Shown: positions 4,894 to 7,296 of the stretch, piece by piece
Layout of the letters: every line of letters starts with the position of its first letter
Position numbering within the stretch: the stretch's first letter is position 1
NCBI GenBank assembly: GCA_965364735.1
Contig: CBDTYW010000189.1
Location: 1-7,296 of the forward strand
Direction of reading: 5' to 3'
DNA: 7,296 nucleotides
From: CBDTYW01 sp965364735
GTDB taxonomy: Bacteria; Actinomycetota; Nitriliruptoria; Nitriliruptorales; Nitriliruptoraceae
Translations under genes and position numbers: made by a program
Notes under the pieces: generated by a model
The model's database searches: none
Told to the model about the DNA's origin: nothing
What the model saw: the letters and a program-made list of their open reading frames with translations, nothing else

Positions 4894-6396
4894 ATGGATC
4901 GCGCGGTCGTCCTCGTCCTGCTGCTCGTGCTCGCGCTCGGCGGTGCACCCGTCGCTGCGGCGTCGGGGCAGCCCCACGTGCTCCCGGTGGCGGGGGTCAC
5001 GGTCCTCCGGGGCTTCCATGAGCCCGACGGCCCGTACGGGCCGGGCCATCGCGGCCTCGACCTCGACGTGGAGGTGGGAGCCCTCGTCCGTGCGTCCGCG
5101 GACGGGATCGTGGGGTTCGCCGGGCGCGTCGTCGGGGTGACCTGGGTCTCCGTCGACCATGGCGGCGGCATCCGCACGACCGTCGGCGACCTCGCCGACG
5201 TCGTGGTGGTGCGAGGGGACGTGGTTCGTGCCGGGGACGTGCTCGGGCGGTTCGCCGGGTCGCCGCACCCGGACGCGTCCGGCCTGCACTTCTCGGCGCG
5301 TCGCGATGGCCGCCACGTCGACCCGCGCACCCTGCTCGCCCCGCCGGAGCCGTGGATCCCGACCTTGGTCGGCCCCGGCGGCTGGGAGCCCCACGACCAG
5401 CCGGACGTGCCGGGCTGGCAGGAATGGGATGGCGAGACGCGCTGGGGGTTCCTCCGGGCCTCACCGAGCGCGACGACCGCCGGCTGGCAGGACGCGCCGA
5501 ACCCCAACCACGTCGTCGCCGTGTCGGGGCTCGGCAGCTCGTCGGCGCACCCGGCCCTCGACGCGCGGCTGCTCGGCTACGACGGGTCCGACGTGACCCA
5601 GCTGTCCTGGGCGGGGCGCTCCGGCGGGCCCGGATCCGACCCCGATGACCCGCAACGCGATCAGCGGCCCTACGGACCCCAGCACACCGAGGTCGGGGTC
5701 GATGAAGGTGCCCGGCTCCTCGACATCCAGCTCCGGGCACAGTGGGCGCGCCACCCCGGCCAGGCCGTGGATCTGATCGGTCACTCGATGGGCGGGGTCG
5801 TGATCATCCAGTACCTGATGACGCGCCACGATCCTGCCGACCCCGGCCTCCCGCCGATCGGCCACGTCGTGACCTTTGCCTCACCGCACGCGGGCGCGGA
5901 CCTGGCCTCCGCGATCCGCACGGCCAGCGGCGACCCCGTCGTGGACCTGCTCCTGGGCGGGATCGCCCACGACCTCGACACCGTGGCCCCCGGATCTCGC
6001 CCGATCACGGACCTCTCGGTGGGCTCGGCGCTGACCGTCGCCAACACCGAGGCCTTCGAGCGGGCGGTCGCAGACCTCTACAGCGGACCGCTCGCCAACG
6101 GGACGCGCGTGCTGACCCTCTCCGGCGAGGTCGACGTCGTCGCGCCGGACCACCGCACGGGCCTCCCCGGCGCCCCGCACGTGATGGTCCCGGGTGGGCA
6201 CACGACGATGACCGACTCGCAGGCGGCGATGCAGGTCCTGCGCGCGTTCCTCGCTGATCAGCCGGTCCCGGGCGGTGGTGGCGGCTGGGGAGCCTGGCTG
6301 GCCCCGTCGGTCGGCCTGTCCGAGCGCGCCCTCGGGGTTCTGCTGGGCGGGCCGATCGCGGCGATCCGGGGCGAGGGTGACTGGGCTCGCGGATGA
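4894..6396 (+). CDS. Exported M23/LytM-like domain fused to a lipase-like alpha/beta hydrolase
   Basis: A 500-residue protein with a signal peptide (about 1-23: hydrophobic VVLVLLLVLALGG, then APVAAA as likely cleavage site), so it acts outside the membrane. Residues about 27-148 form an M23/LytM domain. Zinc-ligand positions remain (His52 and Asp56 in GHRGLDLDV, His132 in GLHF), but the first His of the usual HLHF motif is Gly130 and the usual YAHL segment reads VGDL (97-100). It may therefore bind peptidoglycan or regulate other enzymes rather than cut. Residues about 204-456 form a lipase/PGAP1-like hydrolase: VVAVSGLGSSSAH (207-219), GHSMGG (296-301, Ser298), TFASPHAGADLA (327-338), LSGEVDVVAPDH (409-420, acid probably Asp414) and VPGGHTT (432-438, His436). 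A glycine run (460-464) leads to a short C-terminal segment. AGGTGA (4879-4884) lies 9 nt before the ATG. An M23 gene beside rpsB is common in actinobacteria; the attached hydrolase is the novelty. Substrate is unknown. Confidence 0.87.
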   Translation: MDRAVVLVLLLVLALGGAPVAAASGQPHVLPVAGVTVLRGFHEPDGPYGPGHRGLDLDVEVGALVRASADGIVGFAGRVVGVTWVSVDHGGGIRTTVGDLADVVVVRGDVVRAGDVLGRFAGSPHPDASGLHFSARRDGRHVDPRTLLAPPEPWIPTLVGPGGWEPHDQPDVPGWQEWDGETRWGFLRASPSATTAGWQDAPNPNHVVAVSGLGSSSAHPALDARLLGYDGSDVTQLSWAGRSGGPGSDPDDPQRDQRPYGPQHTEVGVDEGARLLDIQLRAQWARHPGQAVDLIGHSMGGVVIIQYLMTRHDPADPGLPPIGHVVTFASPHAGADLASAIRTASGDPVVDLLLGGIAHDLDTVAPGSRPITDLSVGSALTVANTEAFERAVADLYSGPLANGTRVLTLSGEVDVVAPDHRTGLPGAPHVMVPGGHTTMTDSQAAMQVLRAFLADQPVPGGGGGWGAWLAPSVGLSERALGVLLGGPIAAIRGEGDWARG

Positions 6397-6397
6397 G

Positions 6398-6424
6398 CCG
6401 TGCCGCCTGACGGGGCGGCGACGG
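6398..6424 (+). terminator. Hairpin terminator after the M23-lipase gene
   Basis: CCGTGCCGCC (6398-6407) pairs with GGCGGC (6414-6419) plus ACGG (6421-6424), giving 10 bp with one bulged G and a 6-nt loop. It begins 2 nt after the stop codon. No T-run follows. Position and stability suggest a terminator separating this gene from rpsB. Confidence 0.5.
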
Positions 6425-6446
6425 GGAGAGCGACCCGAGGGGTTGG

Positions 6447-6455
6447 TGGTACGCT
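6447..6455 (+). promoter_or_regulatory. Candidate extended -10 promoter for rpsB
   Basis: TGGTACGCT contains TACGCT (6450-6455), a TAnnnT -10, directly preceded by TGG, an extended -10 element. No convincing -35 lies 16-18 bp upstream. If used, transcription would start near 6462 and give rpsB a leader of about 200 nt, which holds the hairpins described separately. Confidence 0.38.
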
Positions 6456-6477
6456 TCGCCCCGTTCGCGGTCATCGT

Positions 6478-6621
6478 TGGTCCGTCCAGGACCAGCCCCG
6501 GCCGCGTTCGTCGCGTTCGAGCCCAGCAGGGGCTCGGCCGTATCCACCACACACGCCCGTTGACGGTCGTGCCCATGGTGCCCCACGAGGTCCGGACCAC
6601 GGACGCGGTGGGGTGGGCGCG
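6478..6621 (+). promoter_or_regulatory. Structured rpsB 5' leader with three successive hairpins
   Basis: Hairpin A: TGGTCC (6478-6483) with GGACCA (6489-6494), 5-nt loop. Hairpin B: CGAGCCC (6518-6524) with GGGCTCG (6530-6536), 5-nt loop. Hairpin C is compound: 6568-6575 with 6614-6621 (8 bp, one G-U), a 5-nt bulge TGGTG (6576-6580), CCCCAC (6581-6586) with GTGGGG (6608-6613), a 3x3 internal loop GAG/GCG, and GTCCG (6590-6594) with CGGAC (6600-6604) closed by GACCA. Hairpin C ends 33 nt before the Shine-Dalgarno. The GGTCC and GGACC elements of A recur in C, so the two could pair with each other instead. S2 autoregulates through its mRNA leader in E. coli; a similar role here is inferred, and base pairing in GC-rich DNA arises easily by chance. 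Confidence 0.42.
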
Positions 6622-6665
6622 CCGGATGACGCGGGCGGAGGCCCAACCGAACCCAAGGAATCATC

Positions 6666-7296
6666 ATGGCCGTTGTCAGCATGCGTCAGCTCCTCGAGGC
6701 TGGGGTCCACTTCGGACACCAGACCCGCCGCTGGAACCCCAAGATGCGCCGCTTCATCTACGGAGAGCGCAACGGGATCTACGTCATCGACCTGCGTCAG
6801 ACCGTGGGCTACATCGAGACGGCGTACACCTACACCCGTGACCTCGTCGCCAAGGGCGGCACGGTGCTGTTCGTCGGCACCAAGAAGCAGGCCCAGGAGA
6901 CGATCGAGTGGCAGGCGCAGCGCGTCGGCATGCCGTACGTCACCGAGCGTTGGATGGGCGGCATGCTCACCAACTTCGAGACCATCAAGGGCCGGATCTC
7001 GCGTCTGAAGGAGCTGGAGGCCATGGAGGTCTCGGGAACCTTCGACCTGCTGCCGAAGAAGGAAGTCCTCAAGCTCCGTCGTGAGCACGAGAAGCTCCAG
7101 ACGAACCTCGGCGGCATCCGCGAGATGGGCAAGCTCCCCGACGCCATCTGGGTCGTCGACACCGTCATCGAGGAGATCGCCGTCCGCGAGGCCAACCGCC
7201 TCAAGATCCCGGTCGTCGCCGTCCTCGACACCAACTGCGACCCGGACGTCGTCCAGTTCCCGATCCCCGGCAACGACGACGCCATCCGCTCCTCGG
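6666..7296 (+). CDS. rpsB: 30S ribosomal protein S2, 3' end outside the window
   Basis: Ribosomal protein uS2 of the small subunit, needed for assembly and for placing S1 or the mRNA near the platform. The first 210 residues are present, plus one base of codon 211. Family blocks seen are MRQLLEAGVHFGHQTRRWNP (6-25), IYGERNGIYVIDLRQT (31-46), TVLFVGTKKQAQETI (66-80), YVTERWMGGMLTNF (91-104), LGGIREM (147-153), PDAIWVVDT (157-165), IPVVAVLDTNCDPD (181-194) and FPIPGNDDAIRS (198-209). AAGGA (6655-6659) lies 6 nt before the ATG, a good ribosome-binding site. Codon choice looks like that of a highly expressed gene. In actinobacteria tsf, pyrH and frr usually follow downstream. The frame is uninterrupted up to the window end. 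Confidence 0.98.
   Translation, partial: MAVVSMRQLLEAGVHFGHQTRRWNPKMRRFIYGERNGIYVIDLRQTVGYIETAYTYTRDLVAKGGTVLFVGTKKQAQETIEWQAQRVGMPYVTERWMGGMLTNFETIKGRISRLKELEAMEVSGTFDLLPKKEVLKLRREHEKLQTNLGGIREMGKLPDAIWVVDTVIEEIAVREANRLKIPVVAVLDTNCDPDVVQFPIPGNDDAIRSS

Noticed and set aside
6560..6588. TTGACG (6560-6565) as the rpsB -35
   Set aside because: The bases 16-18 bp downstream (CCACGA) do not resemble a -10, and the region falls within the proposed hairpin C.
5461..6682. Minus-strand open frames antisense to the M23-lipase gene and rpsB leader
   Set aside because: Arg/Pro-rich shadows of a gene with clear catalytic motifs on the plus strand.
1..7296. CRISPR array, tRNA, rRNA, insertion sequence or dif site
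   Set aside because: No spaced direct repeats, cloverleaf, transposase motif, terminal inverted repeats or dif-like sequence was found on reading both strands.

Overview
The window is a stretch of high-GC chromosome that looks actinobacterial. The gene order dprA - xerC - whiG/fliA - M23 peptidase - rpsB is a familiar core arrangement in Actinobacteria, where comM usually lies upstream of dprA and tsf-pyrH-frr downstream of rpsB. The GC bias, GTG starts and the rpsB and sigma-factor sequences all fit. I cannot name the genus. A deep-branching, non-Streptomyces actinobacterium is my guess, because the sigma factor is closely FliA-like and two genes are unfamiliar.

Layout: (1) 1-912 (+), the 3' part of dprA, a DNA-uptake/recombination mediator cut by the window start. 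(2) 925-1812 (-), an alpha/beta hydrolase converging on dprA. (3) 1916-2896 (+), a XerC-type tyrosine recombinase with a complete active site, divergent from the hydrolase across a 103-bp spacer. (4) 3109-3870 (+), a WhiG/FliA-family sigma factor. (5) 3970-4686 (-), an unrecognised exported or membrane-anchored protein with a Pro-rich linker and an acidic repeat tail, convergent with whiG across a strong hairpin terminator. (6) 4894-6396 (+), an exported protein joining a degenerate M23/LytM domain to a lipase-like alpha/beta hydrolase. (7) 6666-7296 (+), the 5' part of rpsB (ribosomal protein S2), preceded by a 269-bp spacer rich in RNA-like hairpins.

The genes do not form one pathway. DprA and XerC act on DNA (transformation/recombination, and chromosome dimer resolution). 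WhiG/FliA would switch on a motility or differentiation regulon. The two exported proteins act at the envelope. rpsB begins the translation operon. Each gene seems to be its own transcription unit, since strands alternate and hairpins sit between units.

I see no mobile element, CRISPR array, tRNA, rRNA or sign of recent transfer. No gap between genes exceeds 300 bp; the spacers at 2897-3108, 4687-4893 and 6397-6665 are described by their features. The most unusual items are the M23-lipase fusion, the structured rpsB leader, the orphan secreted protein, and an isolated perfect DnaA box upstream of the fusion gene.
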